Origin: JAPOUP01 sp965201085
GTDB lineage: Bacteria > Pseudomonadota > Alphaproteobacteria > Rhodobacterales > Rhodobacteraceae
DNA length: 64,000 bases
Assembly (NCBI GenBank): GCA_965201085.1
Contig: CBDAVS010000019.1
Location: forward strand, 233,327-297,326
Reading direction: 5' to 3'
The notes under the pieces are model-generated. The model was not told the origin of the DNA and made no database searches. It saw nothing but the letters and a program-made list of their open reading frames with translations. Of this stretch, positions 1 through 8,672 are shown in pieces (the first letter of the stretch is position 1; the number at the start of each line of letters is the position of its first letter). Position numbers and translations under genes: made by a program.

Positions 1-284
1 ACATGATAGGACTTCTCCTGCAATGCGTTGGACAGCTTCTCCAGCACTTCGGGGTAGAAGTAGTTTTCGAGATAGGCGACCACGAGACCGATCATCCGGC
101 TTCTGCCCGACGCCATGGCGCGCGCCAGAACGTTTGGACGGTAGCCGAGCTCGGCGGCGGCAAGCCTCACTTTCTCCACCGTCCTACTCGACACCGAAGC
201 GCCTTCGGTGAAAACCCGGCTGACGGCCGACTGGGACACCCCGGCGCGTTCCGCCACCTGCAGCGATGTCACCCGGTCCTGCAT
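1..284 (-). CDS. LacI-family transcriptional regulator, N-terminal part (runs off left edge)
   Basis: The minus-strand reading from ATG at 284 begins MQDRVTSLQVAERAGVSQSA, followed by SRVF, RTVEKVRLAAAELGYRPN and LARAMASGRS. This is a textbook LacI/PurR helix-turn-helix plus hinge, then the start of the periplasmic-binding-protein-like effector domain (MIGLVVAYLENYFYPE). Only about 94 residues are inside the window. The start codon shares one base with the stop of the upstream SnoaL-like gene (TGATG), so translation is probably coupled and the regulator is the last visible gene of the operon it is likely to control. A 14-bp palindrome at 4642-4655 is a plausible operator. Confidence 0.9.
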   Translation of the reverse strand, partial: MQDRVTSLQVAERAGVSQSAVSRVFTEGASVSSRTVEKVRLAAAELGYRPNVLARAMASGRSRMIGLVVAYLENYFYPEVLEKLSNALQEKSYH

Positions 285-1339
285 CAGCGCGTATTGCCCG
301 TGAGGTTGACCGGGGACAGGTTTCGGGCCCTGTTGAACTCCCGCAACCGTGCGAACACATCAACGCCCAGCTGGCGATATACGTCGAGAAGATCGACGAG
401 AACCCAGTTCTCACGGATCAGGTCGCCCTCAAGCCGCCAGAAATCAAGACTACGCATGGTGACGCGGCGACTCGCCGGAGCGATGCCCATCCAACCGCCA
501 CCCGTCAGCGTCTGGACCATGTTGGGCCATCCGGTGACGGCGGCATAGTCACCGTCGCCGAAGAAATGAAATTCGAGACCTTCGGAATTTTGTCCCCGAT
601 CGGGCATGGCGTTGAGAAACGGTATCTGGTGCCAGTGCCGGAAGCCCGAGATTCCACGTCCGGTGCCAATGCCAGCAGGTCCGTACCAATTCATGCGCGG
701 ATGCCAGAAGCGCTCCAGTTCCATCACGTCAGGACCGCCTTCGACCGGATGGCGTTTCATGAATTCGAGCATCTCGACCACACGGGCGCAGGTTTCCGCA
801 CTTCGTTGCCCATCACGTGACCCCGCCGCAATCCCATCCTGTGTTGCGGGTCCCGGCACCTGCCATTCGCGGCCCAGACCCGGCGCCATGGGCCACGCAC
901 CCGCCTGCATCATCACTTCGGGGATGTCCCAAAGCGCCTGCATCTCGGCGACCCTGCCATCGACGATACGATAGAATTCGTGAAACCGCATCGCGGCCTG
1001 ATGGCCGGTCGGTGGAATGTCGAGCCACGGACCGATGAACACTCCGGTATAGTATCCGCCGCAGCCAACCCAATCCGATCCATAGCCGTCGGTTCCCGAT
1101 ATCACGATCCAGTCACGCCGCTCCAGATCCGGCCATGCGTCAAACAGGTCCCGATATGCCATTTCGTAGAACGCATCCGGTCCTTCGCTGTCACCGAACG
1201 GATAGCATAACCGGAATGTCGCGTCCGCCGATGAAACCGAGTCAAGGGCGCGTCTTACCTCCCTCTCGCCGAAATCATACATTGCCGCGCATAACGGCGC
1301 GATCGGACCCCTGCCGCGGCTGTGGCGATCGGTGGCCAC
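284..1339 (-). CDS. Tandem SnoaL-like (ester cyclase / NTF2-fold) protein
   Basis: The protein is 351 residues and looks like two SnoaL-like alpha+beta barrels in tandem: about residues 20-160 (FHEFYRIVDGRVAEMQALWD) and 190-335 (MRSLDFWRLEGDLIRENWVLVDL, then a DVYRQLGVDVFARL tail). The second half closely resembles the neighbouring single-domain protein at 2704-3237, suggesting duplication. SnoaL-fold proteins include polyketide cyclases, dehydratases and many of unknown function, so no reaction can be assigned. The GTG start at 1339 overlaps the stop of the upstream dehydrogenase by one base; an internal ATG near 1282 is the alternative start. Confidence 0.75.
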   Translation of the reverse strand: MATDRHSRGRGPIAPLCAAMYDFGEREVRRALDSVSSADATFRLCYPFGDSEGPDAFYEMAYRDLFDAWPDLERRDWIVISGTDGYGSDWVGCGGYYTGVFIGPWLDIPPTGHQAAMRFHEFYRIVDGRVAEMQALWDIPEVMMQAGAWPMAPGLGREWQVPGPATQDGIAAGSRDGQRSAETCARVVEMLEFMKRHPVEGGPDVMELERFWHPRMNWYGPAGIGTGRGISGFRHWHQIPFLNAMPDRGQNSEGLEFHFFGDGDYAAVTGWPNMVQTLTGGGWMGIAPASRRVTMRSLDFWRLEGDLIRENWVLVDLLDVYRQLGVDVFARLREFNRARNLSPVNLTGNTR

Positions 1340-2685
1340 TACTTTCCACCCGCCGCATCACCGGTATGGTCCCGAAACGGAGCGGGCTCACCGAACGGAA
1401 CATTGACGCCACCATACCGCCGCACACGAATGTTGCATTGTTCGGCATGCCCGACAAAACCCTCAAGCATGCAAAGTCGGGAACCGTATTCCCCGATCAT
1501 GGCGGCCGCGCTGTCGGTCAGTATCTTCTGGTAGCTATGGGTCTTCAGGAATTTACCAACCCACAGCCCGCCCGTGTAACGCCCCGCCCCTTTCGTCGGC
1601 AGGGTGTGGTTGGTGCCGATCACCTTGTCCCCGTTCGCCACATTGGTACGCTGCCCCAGAAACAGCGCCCCATAACTGCCCATATGTTCCAGAAACCAAT
1701 CGTCCCGATCGGTCATCACCTGAACATGCTCCGACGCGATGTCATCGGCGACTTCAAGCATCTCGTCATAGGTGTCGCAAAGGATCACCTCACCATAGTC
1801 CCTCCAACTGACCCCCGCGGTGTCGGCGGTGGGCAGGATTTCAAGAAGACGATCGACCTCGACCATCGTCTCCTCGGCCAACCCGCGCGAATTGGTCACC
1901 AGTACCGCCGGTGAGTTGTAACCATGTTCGGCCTGTCCCAGCAGGTCGGTCGCACAGATTTCCGCATCCACGGTCCTGTCGGCGATGACCATTGTCTCCG
2001 TCGGTCCGGCGAAAAGATCGATACCGACACGTCCGAACAGTTGCCGCTTCGCTTCGGCGACGAATGCGTTTCCCGGACCAACAAGCATATGGACTGGTCT
2101 GATGGTCTCGGTACCGAGAGCCATGGCGCCGATCGCCTGGATGCCACCAAGGACATGGATTTCATGGGCGCCTCCCATATGCATCGCGGCGATCACACCG
2201 GGATTCGGACGCCCCTGATAGGGTGGTGTGCAGGCGATGATACGCGGCACCCCGGCGACAGCGGCGGTAACCACGGACATATGGGCGGAGGCGACCATCG
2301 GGAATTTGCCGCCAGGCACGTAGCAGCCAACGGATTGCACCGGGATGTTCCTGTGCCCGAGGATCACTCCCGGAAGGGTCTCGACCTCGATATCGGTCAC
2401 GGAAGCGCGCTGGGCTCTAGCGAACCTACGCACCTGCCGCTGCGCGAACCTGATATCCTCCAGTTCCCGGGGGGTCAGTTCGGCGATAAGCGAGTCGATC
2501 TGTTCCTGACCCAGCCGGAAAGATTCGGGCGAATAGCCGTCGAACCTCTCGGAAAGTTCGCGCACCGCGGCATCGCCGCGCTCCTCTACATTCTTCAGCG
2601 TCTCTTCGACACTCGCCCGGATTCGCGCGTCATCCTCCGCTCTGTCAGCTTCGGATCTGCCGCGCTTCAGGTATTCGATTGCCAT
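1339..2685 (-). CDS. Histidinol-dehydrogenase-family NAD-dependent dehydrogenase, HpsN-like
   Basis: This 448-residue protein belongs to the zinc-dependent histidinol dehydrogenase family. The conserved zinc and catalytic residues are present: Q251 and H254 (GQAEHG), E319-H320 (ASEHV), D353 (NGDK) and H413 (EGFVGHAE). It lacks his-gene neighbours, and the motifs NHTLPTKGAGRYTGG and KFLKT resemble HpsN, the enzyme that oxidises 2,3-dihydroxypropane-1-sulfonate to sulfolactate. With SnoaL-like, ABC ATPase and LacI neighbours it is more likely a catabolic polyol or sulfonate dehydrogenase than HisD; the substrate is inference. ATG at 2685, preceded by GAGAG, was preferred to a GTG nine bases upstream. 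Confidence 0.85.
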   Translation of the reverse strand: MAIEYLKRGRSEADRAEDDARIRASVEETLKNVEERGDAAVRELSERFDGYSPESFRLGQEQIDSLIAELTPRELEDIRFAQRQVRRFARAQRASVTDIEVETLPGVILGHRNIPVQSVGCYVPGGKFPMVASAHMSVVTAAVAGVPRIIACTPPYQGRPNPGVIAAMHMGGAHEIHVLGGIQAIGAMALGTETIRPVHMLVGPGNAFVAEAKRQLFGRVGIDLFAGPTETMVIADRTVDAEICATDLLGQAEHGYNSPAVLVTNSRGLAEETMVEVDRLLEILPTADTAGVSWRDYGEVILCDTYDEMLEVADDIASEHVQVMTDRDDWFLEHMGSYGALFLGQRTNVANGDKVIGTNHTLPTKGAGRYTGGLWVGKFLKTHSYQKILTDSAAAMIGEYGSRLCMLEGFVGHAEQCNIRVRRYGGVNVPFGEPAPFRDHTGDAAGGK

Positions 2686-2703
2686 AGTCCACACTCTCGA
2701 TCA

Positions 2704-3237
2704 TCAGGTGTCTTTCGGTCGGGGCGGCTCCCGTTCGCCCCGGTCAAATGCCTCCCATCCATACGCCTGAAACAGGTCAACGCCGAGCTGCGCCGCAACA
2801 TGGGCGAAATCCACACTCACCCAGTTGTCGACGATCTTCCCGTCAATGACCTTCCAGAAATCCATATACCGGATCTCGACACGCTTGCCCGTAGGCGCTA
2901 TTCCCAGGAACTCGCCGCTATGTGTCGCTTCCTGGCGACCGAACGCCGCCGCCCATTCACCCATGAACAGCCGCGCTTCATCGATGCAGACCTTATCGGA
3001 AAACGCGGCCTGGAAGGGGCACTGCCAATTGTCCTGGAACTCGCGAACTCCGTGCTTGGCGCCACAGCCCTGGTTGCCCATCCATCGAAATCCATCGGCG
3101 AAGAACTCGCCGATATCTTCGATGCGGTGATCGTTCAGGCCATCGACCATCGCCTCGATCACGGCTTTTGTCTCTTCGGTCCTCGACATATCGGTGTCAC
3201 GGGTGAGCGTCGCCTGTTCGGGTCGTGATCCCTTCAT
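2704..3237 (-). CDS. SnoaL-like (ester cyclase family) protein
   Basis: A 177-residue single SnoaL/NTF2-fold protein: VIEAMVDGLNDHRIEDIGEF near the N-terminus, RYMDFWKVIDGKIVDNWVSV in the last third, and a VAAQLGVDLFQAYGW tail matching the paralogue at 284-1339. It lies 18 bp upstream of the HpsN-like dehydrogenase, so the two are probably co-transcribed. The start is uncertain: ATG at 3237 overlaps an upstream small ORF by four bases (ATGA), while ATG at 3189 (MSRTEE) is closer to the usual family start. No catalytic assignment is possible. Confidence 0.75.
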   Translation of the reverse strand: MKGSRPEQATLTRDTDMSRTEETKAVIEAMVDGLNDHRIEDIGEFFADGFRWMGNQGCGAKHGVREFQDNWQCPFQAAFSDKVCIDEARLFMGEWAAAFGRQEATHSGEFLGIAPTGKRVEIRYMDFWKVIDGKIVDNWVSVDFAHVAAQLGVDLFQAYGWEAFDRGEREPPRPKDT

Positions 3238-3458
3238 GCGTCCAGCTTTCGATAGACGCCGCCGCGGTCAGCCCTGCACCTGAAGCCGCTCGGCATGATG
3301 CCAGCCAAATCCACGTATCCGGATAGGCCACACGCGCCGCCATCGGCACTGGTGCGATGCCTCACGGCGTTCATATGCACGGTCGTTACCGCCAGTTCCG
3401 CATTCCGCAGAGACACTCCAACCTCCCTGTTCCAGATGCCCGATCCGCCTCGGCACAC
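3234..3458 (-). CDS. Small ORF of unknown function (74 aa), ATGA-coupled to the SnoaL gene
   Basis: This ORF fills the gap between the ABC ATPase (stop 3511) and the SnoaL-like gene. Its stop overlaps the SnoaL ATG at 3237 by four bases, which supports translation. The sequence (VSLRNAELAVTTVH, then GLSGYVDLAGIMPSGF) matches no family I recognise and has no membrane segment. It may be a remnant of a longer gene, such as the transporter permeases or binding protein that are missing here, or it may be fortuitous. Confidence 0.25.
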   Translation of the reverse strand: MCRGGSGIWNREVGVSLRNAELAVTTVHMNAVRHRTSADGGACGLSGYVDLAGIMPSGFRCRADRGGVYRKLDA

Positions 3459-3510
3459 CGATGCTCCGACATTGAAATCCCGAGCTTGGTCCGGAACCGT
3501 GGTTTCGACT

Positions 3511-4560
3511 TCACCCGGAGATCCGGGTTCCGGTCCGAGGATCGAACATATGGCAATTCCGGCCCGGCACCGAGATCGTCACCTCATCGCCGATTTCCGT
3601 CCGGTAGTCCTTATGCGCCTTGACGCTGGCCAGGGCGCCGCCCACGCGAACCGTCACCATTGTCGCATCTCCAAGCATCTCCATCGTGTAGACAGGTGCC
3701 GTGATCTGTCCATCGGAGTCCGTCACCTGCGCGTCCTCGGCGCGATATCCCAAAGTCACCGCACCGTCAGGACCCGGCAGTCCCTCGATGCGAACGCTTT
3801 CGGCCTCGAAGACACCGCCGGACAGGTTACCCGATATAAGATTCATCGCCGGGGAGCCAATGAAACCCGCGACGAAGGTATTGGCGGGTCTGTCGTAGAT
3901 CTCGGTGGGCGTTCCGACCTGCTGCACAACGCCCCGCTTCATCACCACCACCCGATCGGCCAACGTCATCGCTTCGATCTGATCGTGCGTCACATAGATC
4001 GTGGTCACCTGCAGTTCATGGCTGAGATTCTTGATCTGTGCGCGGGTGGAGACCCGCAGCTTGGCGTCCAGGTTTGACAGAGGCTCGTCCATAAGGAACA
4101 CATTCGGTTCACGAACAATGGCGCGGGCGAGAGCGACCCGTTGGCGCTGCCCTCCCGAAAGTTCCGCCGGTTTGCGGTGCATGAATTCACGAAGTTCAAC
4201 CATATCGGCGGCGCGCAGAACCTTTTGCTCATGGGTCGACGGATCGATTCCGCGCACTCTCAGCGGGAATCGGATGTTTTCGTAGACATTCATGTTCGGG
4301 TAGAGTGCGTAGCTCTGGAACACCATGGCCACATCCCGATCCTTGGGTTCAAGATCGTTGACGATCTTTCCATCGATCAGGATCTGTCCTTCGGTCACAT
4401 CCTCCAGTCCGGCGATCATGCGCATCGTCGTGGTCTTTCCGCAGCCGGACGGGCCGAGCAGGACAAGGAATTCCCTATCGGCGATCGTCAGATCGAAATT
4501 GTCGACCCCGATAAAGGAGCCCCACCTTTTACCGACTCTGCGAAGCTGAATCTCTGCCAT
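3511..4560 (-). CDS. Sugar-type ABC transporter ATP-binding protein (UgpC/MalK family)
   Basis: A 349-residue ATPase with Walker A GPSGCGKTTT (residues 36-45), Q-loop FQSYALYPNM, signature LSGGQRQRVALARA (134-147), Walker B VFLMDEP (154-160) and switch His in VTHDQ. A C-terminal regulatory OB/TOBE region of about 110 residues is typical of ATPases energising import of sugars, glycerol-3-phosphate or polyols. No permease or binding-protein gene lies next to it, so it is an orphan here or serves a transporter elsewhere. ATG at 4560 is preceded by GAGGGACC, so upstream in-frame sequence was excluded. It heads the minus-strand operon. Confidence 0.92.
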   Translation of the reverse strand: MAEIQLRRVGKRWGSFIGVDNFDLTIADREFLVLLGPSGCGKTTTMRMIAGLEDVTEGQILIDGKIVNDLEPKDRDVAMVFQSYALYPNMNVYENIRFPLRVRGIDPSTHEQKVLRAADMVELREFMHRKPAELSGGQRQRVALARAIVREPNVFLMDEPLSNLDAKLRVSTRAQIKNLSHELQVTTIYVTHDQIEAMTLADRVVVMKRGVVQQVGTPTEIYDRPANTFVAGFIGSPAMNLISGNLSGGVFEAESVRIEGLPGPDGAVTLGYRAEDAQVTDSDGQITAPVYTMEMLGDATMVTVRVGGALASVKAHKDYRTEIGDEVTISVPGRNCHMFDPRTGTRISG

Positions 4561-4641
4561 GCGGGTCCCTCGGGTGGAATCGGTCTTGAAACCATGCTTT
4601 CCGATGATAGCCGGATTGGGGGAACTCCCGCAAGATCTTCC

Positions 4642-4655
4642 TGCATACGTATGCA
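4642..4655. promoter_or_regulatory. Perfect 14-bp palindrome, candidate LacI-family operator
   Basis: TGCATACGTATGCA is a perfect palindrome with a central CG, the layout typical of LacI-family operators. It sits between the divergent ABC ATPase (start 4560) and the 4680/4928 plus-strand genes, where one regulator could control both directions. Its assignment to the LacI gene at 1-284 is inference from position and family. Confidence 0.5.
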
Positions 4656-4679
4656 AAGCTACAGAAAGCCGGTTATCCA

Positions 4680-4931
4680 GTGAGCGATTCGGAGAACTAC
4701 CATCCCATGAGCCGGACGGTTCGCGTCATGTCCGACCAACCGACCGCGGCGGCCGAGGCCTTTGAATCCGGTCTGGCCGAGCGTGATTTCAAGGCGGTCC
4801 TGGAAAGCGGAGTCAAGGGAATCCGGGCCCAAGAATGTGCGGTGCCGGGGGAAAGCAGGTTAAATGGCGATCGCTGGCTCACCTGGAGAGTGGACATCCT
4901 CAACCGGATCAAGGAAACCCGTTCGCAATGA
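4680..4931 (+). CDS. Small ORF (83 aa), coupled to the amidohydrolase; possible gene remnant
   Basis: The ORF reads through 83 codons and its stop overlaps the amidohydrolase ATG (ATGA at 4928-4931). Residues 20-83 (AAAEAFESGLAERDF, GIRAQECAVPGESRL, LNRIKETRSQ) look like a soluble protein C-terminus. I cannot assign a family with confidence; it may be the tail of a deleted oxidoreductase gene. It lies directly downstream of the candidate operator. Confidence 0.3.
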   Translation: MSDSENYHPMSRTVRVMSDQPTAAAEAFESGLAERDFKAVLESGVKGIRAQECAVPGESRLNGDRWLTWRVDILNRIKETRSQ

Positions 4932-5800
4932 GAATCGATGCCCATCACCACCTTTGGGATCTTTCGGCGGTCCATTACCCCTGGCTGATGGACCGCGGCG
5001 CATCCCGGTTCTTCGGCAATCCTGAACCGATCCAGCGCGACTATCTGATCGGGGAATTCCGTGCGGACGCCGAGGCCCACGGATTCGGAGGCTCGGTGCA
5101 TATACAGGTCGGGGCGGAGGACGGATTTGCCGAGGCGAAGTGGGTTCAGGGCGTTGCGGATTCAAACCCGGATTGGCCGATGGTGCAGGTCGTGTTCCGC
5201 GATCTCACCTCCGACGGCCTCGACGATGCGCTGGACCGCTATCAGAACCTTTCCACGGTACGAGGTGTGCGACAGATTTTGGGTCGGGCACCGGGAGAGG
5301 ATGTCAGAACCGGCACCAACGCGTTGCTCACCGACCCCCGGTTCGCTCGGGGATTGAGGGTGCTGGGAGATCGTGGCCTGTCGTTCGACCTGCAACTGAT
5401 ACCCGAACTGATGGAGCGGACGGCCCGGATCCTTGAACGGGCGCCAAAGACCAGGGTGGCGCTTTGCCACGCGGGCTCTCCGCATGATCGAACCGTCGAC
5501 GGACTGCGCGACTGGTCGGCGCGGCTGAGGTCACTGTCCGAATTGCCGCATGTGGTCTGCAAGCTGTCCGGCCTTGGTATGTTCGACCACAATTGGACGC
5601 GAGATAGCATCGAAGCGATCGTGACTGAAGTTCTTGAGCGGTTCGGACCTGACCGCGTTATGTTCGGTTCGAATTTTCCGGTGGACAGCCTGTCTTCCGA
5701 TTACGCGACGCTGGTCGCGGTCTATGAGGAACTGCTGCCCGAGAACGTTAAAGATGCGGTGTTCGGCACAAACGCGGCGGCGTTCTATGGATTGCCGTGA
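4928..5800 (+). CDS. Amidohydrolase-2 family lactonase/hydrolase (COG3618-like)
   Basis: The 290-residue protein begins MRIDAHHHLWD with the metal-binding HxH of the amidohydrolase TIM barrel, and continues with VHIQVGAED, VALCHAGSP, HVVCKLSGLG and the terminal GSNFPVD motif. This pattern is shared by sugar-lactone hydrolases such as L-rhamnono- or L-fuconolactonase and by 2-pyrone-4,6-dicarboxylate lactonase. Divergence from the LacI/HpsN-like operon across a shared palindrome suggests that it hydrolyses an intermediate of the same catabolic route. ATG at 4928 was chosen over an upstream in-frame codon because the HxH motif must lie at the N-terminus. Confidence 0.85.
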   Translation: MRIDAHHHLWDLSAVHYPWLMDRGASRFFGNPEPIQRDYLIGEFRADAEAHGFGGSVHIQVGAEDGFAEAKWVQGVADSNPDWPMVQVVFRDLTSDGLDDALDRYQNLSTVRGVRQILGRAPGEDVRTGTNALLTDPRFARGLRVLGDRGLSFDLQLIPELMERTARILERAPKTRVALCHAGSPHDRTVDGLRDWSARLRSLSELPHVVCKLSGLGMFDHNWTRDSIEAIVTEVLERFGPDRVMFGSNFPVDSLSSDYATLVAVYEELLPENVKDAVFGTNAAAFYGLP

Positions 5801-5836
5801 TGAACGTACCGGGTTTCCGCCGATCCATCCCGTACA

Positions 5837-7015
5837 CTAGCCCGCTGCTCCGGCAAGCCGGGCGGACATCGCGTATAGAACCGCACCGAATGCCGCCAGA
5901 CCGGCAAGAACCATGAGCAGCAGGCCGTAACCGCCGACGCTCCAGACCGCCGCCCCGAAATAAGCCGAAGCGGCGGCGGCCACGAAATACAGAAGCGATA
6001 GCCCCCCCGACTTGGACGCGAATCGCTCCTCTCCCAGAATGTCGCGTGCGATCACCGGGCGCAGAATGCTGACCATGCCCCAGGCGCTGCCGAACAGCAG
6101 CACGAATGCCGCGATAGGCACCGCGTTCGTGCCGGAGTGATTCAGAAGCAGCACGGCGGAGCCCATCATGGCGAATGAGAGGAGCGCGAAAGCATGGTTG
6201 CTGAGAAACCTTTGGGAGGTCGCCATGACGATCCGACCGAAAACCTGCATCGGGCCGATCCCTGACGCCGCCAGGACAGCCGTCCCGGGAGCGATTCCAC
6301 GTTCCGCAAGAATCGCAAGCAGATGATATAAAGTGGCGCCATGGACGAGGGCCAGGACAGCCCATCCGAATCCAAGCAGCCAAAAGACCGGACCACGAAG
6401 AAAGGAATACCCGGAATCGCGGCTGCCAGCCGGACGCGTCAGCGTTCTTGGATACCGTTCCACCGCCCGCGCCCCAACCCATTGCAGGGGCGCGACCAGG
6501 ACGATGACGGTCGCCCCCATTATCGCCGTTGCGGCGCGCCAACCCACAGCCTCCGACAGGAAATGGACGGTCGGGAACGAAACCGTGCCAGCGAATCCGG
6601 CGACCAGGGTGATGACTATGATGCTCCGTTTGGCCTCCACGCCTCTGGCGCGGGTTATGAGCGAGAAACATGCGTCATAGAGGCAGCCTGCGAGCATCGT
6701 CCCGATCAGCAGCCACAGCGCATAGAACTGCCACAGCAGCGTCACCTGACTGAGCAACACGATGCACATGCCACCGATCGCGCTGGAAATCCCCATGAGC
6801 CGAGCCCCATAGCCCGCATCGATTATTCGACCGGCGATGGGAGAGGCCACCGCCGACGCAAGCGTTGCGACCGCGACGGCGGAGGTGAGTTCCGCCTTGG
6901 ACCAGCCAAGCGCCGCTTCCCAACGAATGATCGATGCCGGGAAGATGTAAAAGAGACCGGCCCACACCAATGTCTGGCTGAAAGAGAGAATGAGGACTGG
7001 GCGGTCGCTGTGCAT
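5837..7015 (-). CDS. MFS transporter
   Basis: A 392-residue, very hydrophobic protein with about twelve predicted membrane helices in two six-helix halves, the central loop being near residues 185-200 (ERYPRTLTRPAGSRDS). An SPIAGRIIDAGYG stretch after helix 2 fits the MFS loop 2-3 motif. The substrate cannot be read from sequence. It converges with the amidohydrolase gene (stops 37 bp apart) and faces away from the aminotransferase. Confidence 0.88.
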   Translation of the reverse strand: MHSDRPVLILSFSQTLVWAGLFYIFPASIIRWEAALGWSKAELTSAVAVATLASAVASPIAGRIIDAGYGARLMGISSAIGGMCIVLLSQVTLLWQFYALWLLIGTMLAGCLYDACFSLITRARGVEAKRSIIVITLVAGFAGTVSFPTVHFLSEAVGWRAATAIMGATVIVLVAPLQWVGARAVERYPRTLTRPAGSRDSGYSFLRGPVFWLLGFGWAVLALVHGATLYHLLAILAERGIAPGTAVLAASGIGPMQVFGRIVMATSQRFLSNHAFALLSFAMMGSAVLLLNHSGTNAVPIAAFVLLFGSAWGMVSILRPVIARDILGEERFASKSGGLSLLYFVAAAASAYFGAAVWSVGGYGLLLMVLAGLAAFGAVLYAMSARLAGAAG

Positions 7016-7574
7016 GACCGAACCACGTTATGGCAGGTTTATCGCCTTTAAAACCGGCCCGAGGGCGAAACGCGCGGTCTGGATCGAGTTAGATCGGCGT
7101 TTACGCGCCTCCGCCTACGACCGCGCTTCCTGGAAGTGGAGAGCCAGCTCCGCCGACGCAGCCGTCGTCCCACCCTATCCGGCATGTAAATCTCCGGGTT
7201 CAGGGATTCGCGAGGTGCGGCCATGCCCATCGGTACGCTCCGGCCTCCGTACGCTCCGCGAGCGGCGGCGAAATGAGCATGATACCATCACGGCCCGATC
7301 CAGCTTTCAGGGGACCTGACGGGTTGGCGCTCGGCGTTCCACTGCGCGAGAGGTCACCACTGGAAACCTGTTGGATGGAGTCGATGGAATTGCAGGGCAG
7401 CGCCATCCGGGAGTTCCCGTTTCACTTGGAGCGATGACCAGGTATGAAACTTCAGAATCCGGAAGCCGCCATCGGGTTGGCGGTGATATCGGTACGGAAG
7501 AGCGTACCATTTCGAATCCGCGGGGCAGCGATCACGGGTTGGATCGTCTGTCACCGATAAGGAAAGGTCAGGAC
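7016..7574. other. Intergenic region, no gene recognised
   Basis: These 559 bp separate the divergent MFS and aminotransferase genes. Open frames here are short and read like random GC-rich translation. Promoters for both genes are expected, but I could not pick a convincing box. Confidence 0.5.
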
Positions 7575-8672
7575 ATGCCGCGTTTCACCGATATCGTCAG
7601 CGGATTGCCCGCGACGGTTCCTTTTGTCGGCCCCGAGGCCCAGGAACGCGCCGGAGATCAAGCGTTTCTGGCACGTATCGGCGCCAATGAGAGTGTCTTC
7701 GGCCCATCGCCAAAAGCCATCGCGGCGATGGGAGATGCCGCCCGGGACTGCTGGATGTACGGGGACCCCGAAAACCACGACCTGCGCCTTGCGCTCGCAA
7801 AACGACATGGTGTCGGCATGGAAAACATCGTTGTCGGAGAGGGCATAGACGGGCTGCTCGGATATTTGGTGAGGATACTGGTCGAACCCGGCGCCAAGGT
7901 GGTCACCTCGCTCGGAGCCTATCCGACATTCAATTACCATGTCGCCGGCTTTGGCGGGGAGCTCGTTACCGTTCCCTATGATGACGACCACGAGGATCTG
8001 GAGGCTCTGCTGACGAAGGCGGGAGAGGTCGGCGCAAGGATCGTCTATGTCTCGAATCCCGACAATCCGATGGGAACCTATCATCCATGCGACACGGTGG
8101 AGGCCGCGGTCAGGCGGGTGCCAGCCGATTGCGTGCTGGTTCTCGACGAGGCCTATATCGACTGCGCACCGGGACGAGCGCCTTCGATCGACGTCTCCAA
8201 TCCTTCATTGATCAGGATGAGGACCTTTTCCAAGGTTCATGGTATGGCGGGTGCCCGCGTCGGATACGCGATCGGGCAGGCTCAATTGATCGACGCTTTC
8301 AACAGGGTCCGCAATCATTTCGGCATGTGCAGGATTTCACAAGCCGGCGCTCTCGCTTCCCTTGAGGATGACGGTCACATGCTCGACGTCGTGCGCAGGA
8401 TCGATCACGCCAGGGATCGGATTTACAAGATCGCCGGGTCGCATGGACTGCGCGCCATTCCGTCGGCGGCGAATTTCGTCGCGTTCGATTGCGGCCGCGA
8501 CGGTGCTTTCGCGAGACGGGTTCTTGATGGCCTCGTCGCGAAGGGCGTATTCGTCCGTATGCCGTTCGTGGCGCCGCAGGACCGCTGCATCCGTGTTTCC
8601 GTCGGAACCGATCACGATCTCGATATCTTTGAAAACGCGTTGGCGGCTGTTCTCGGGGAGGTCCGCGATTGA
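7575..8672 (+). CDS. Class I/II aminotransferase, histidinol-phosphate aminotransferase-like
   Basis: This 365-residue PLP-dependent fold-type I aminotransferase shows ARIGANESVFGPSP at the N-terminus, NPDNPMGTYH, the aspartate of LVLDEAYID, and the PLP lysine in RTFSKVHGMAGARVGYA. A C-terminal arginine lies in RCIRVSVGT. The pattern is that of HisC. The protein is not in a his operon, so its role may be histidine biosynthesis or amination of another substrate. ATG at 7575 follows GGAAAGGTCAGG; long upstream in-frame sequence is judged non-coding. Confidence 0.88.
   Translation: MPRFTDIVSGLPATVPFVGPEAQERAGDQAFLARIGANESVFGPSPKAIAAMGDAARDCWMYGDPENHDLRLALAKRHGVGMENIVVGEGIDGLLGYLVRILVEPGAKVVTSLGAYPTFNYHVAGFGGELVTVPYDDDHEDLEALLTKAGEVGARIVYVSNPDNPMGTYHPCDTVEAAVRRVPADCVLVLDEAYIDCAPGRAPSIDVSNPSLIRMRTFSKVHGMAGARVGYAIGQAQLIDAFNRVRNHFGMCRISQAGALASLEDDGHMLDVVRRIDHARDRIYKIAGSHGLRAIPSAANFVAFDCGRDGAFARRVLDGLVAKGVFVRMPFVAPQDRCIRVSVGTDHDLDIFENALAAVLGEVRD

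Noticed and set aside
1339..2685. Biosynthetic histidinol dehydrogenase (hisD)
   Set aside because: No other his genes nearby, catabolic neighbours, and motif details closer to HpsN-type enzymes.
1924..3228. 434-codon plus-strand open frame opposite the HpsN-like and SnoaL genes
   Set aside because: Antisense shadow; the minus strand has recognised families with conserved catalytic residues.
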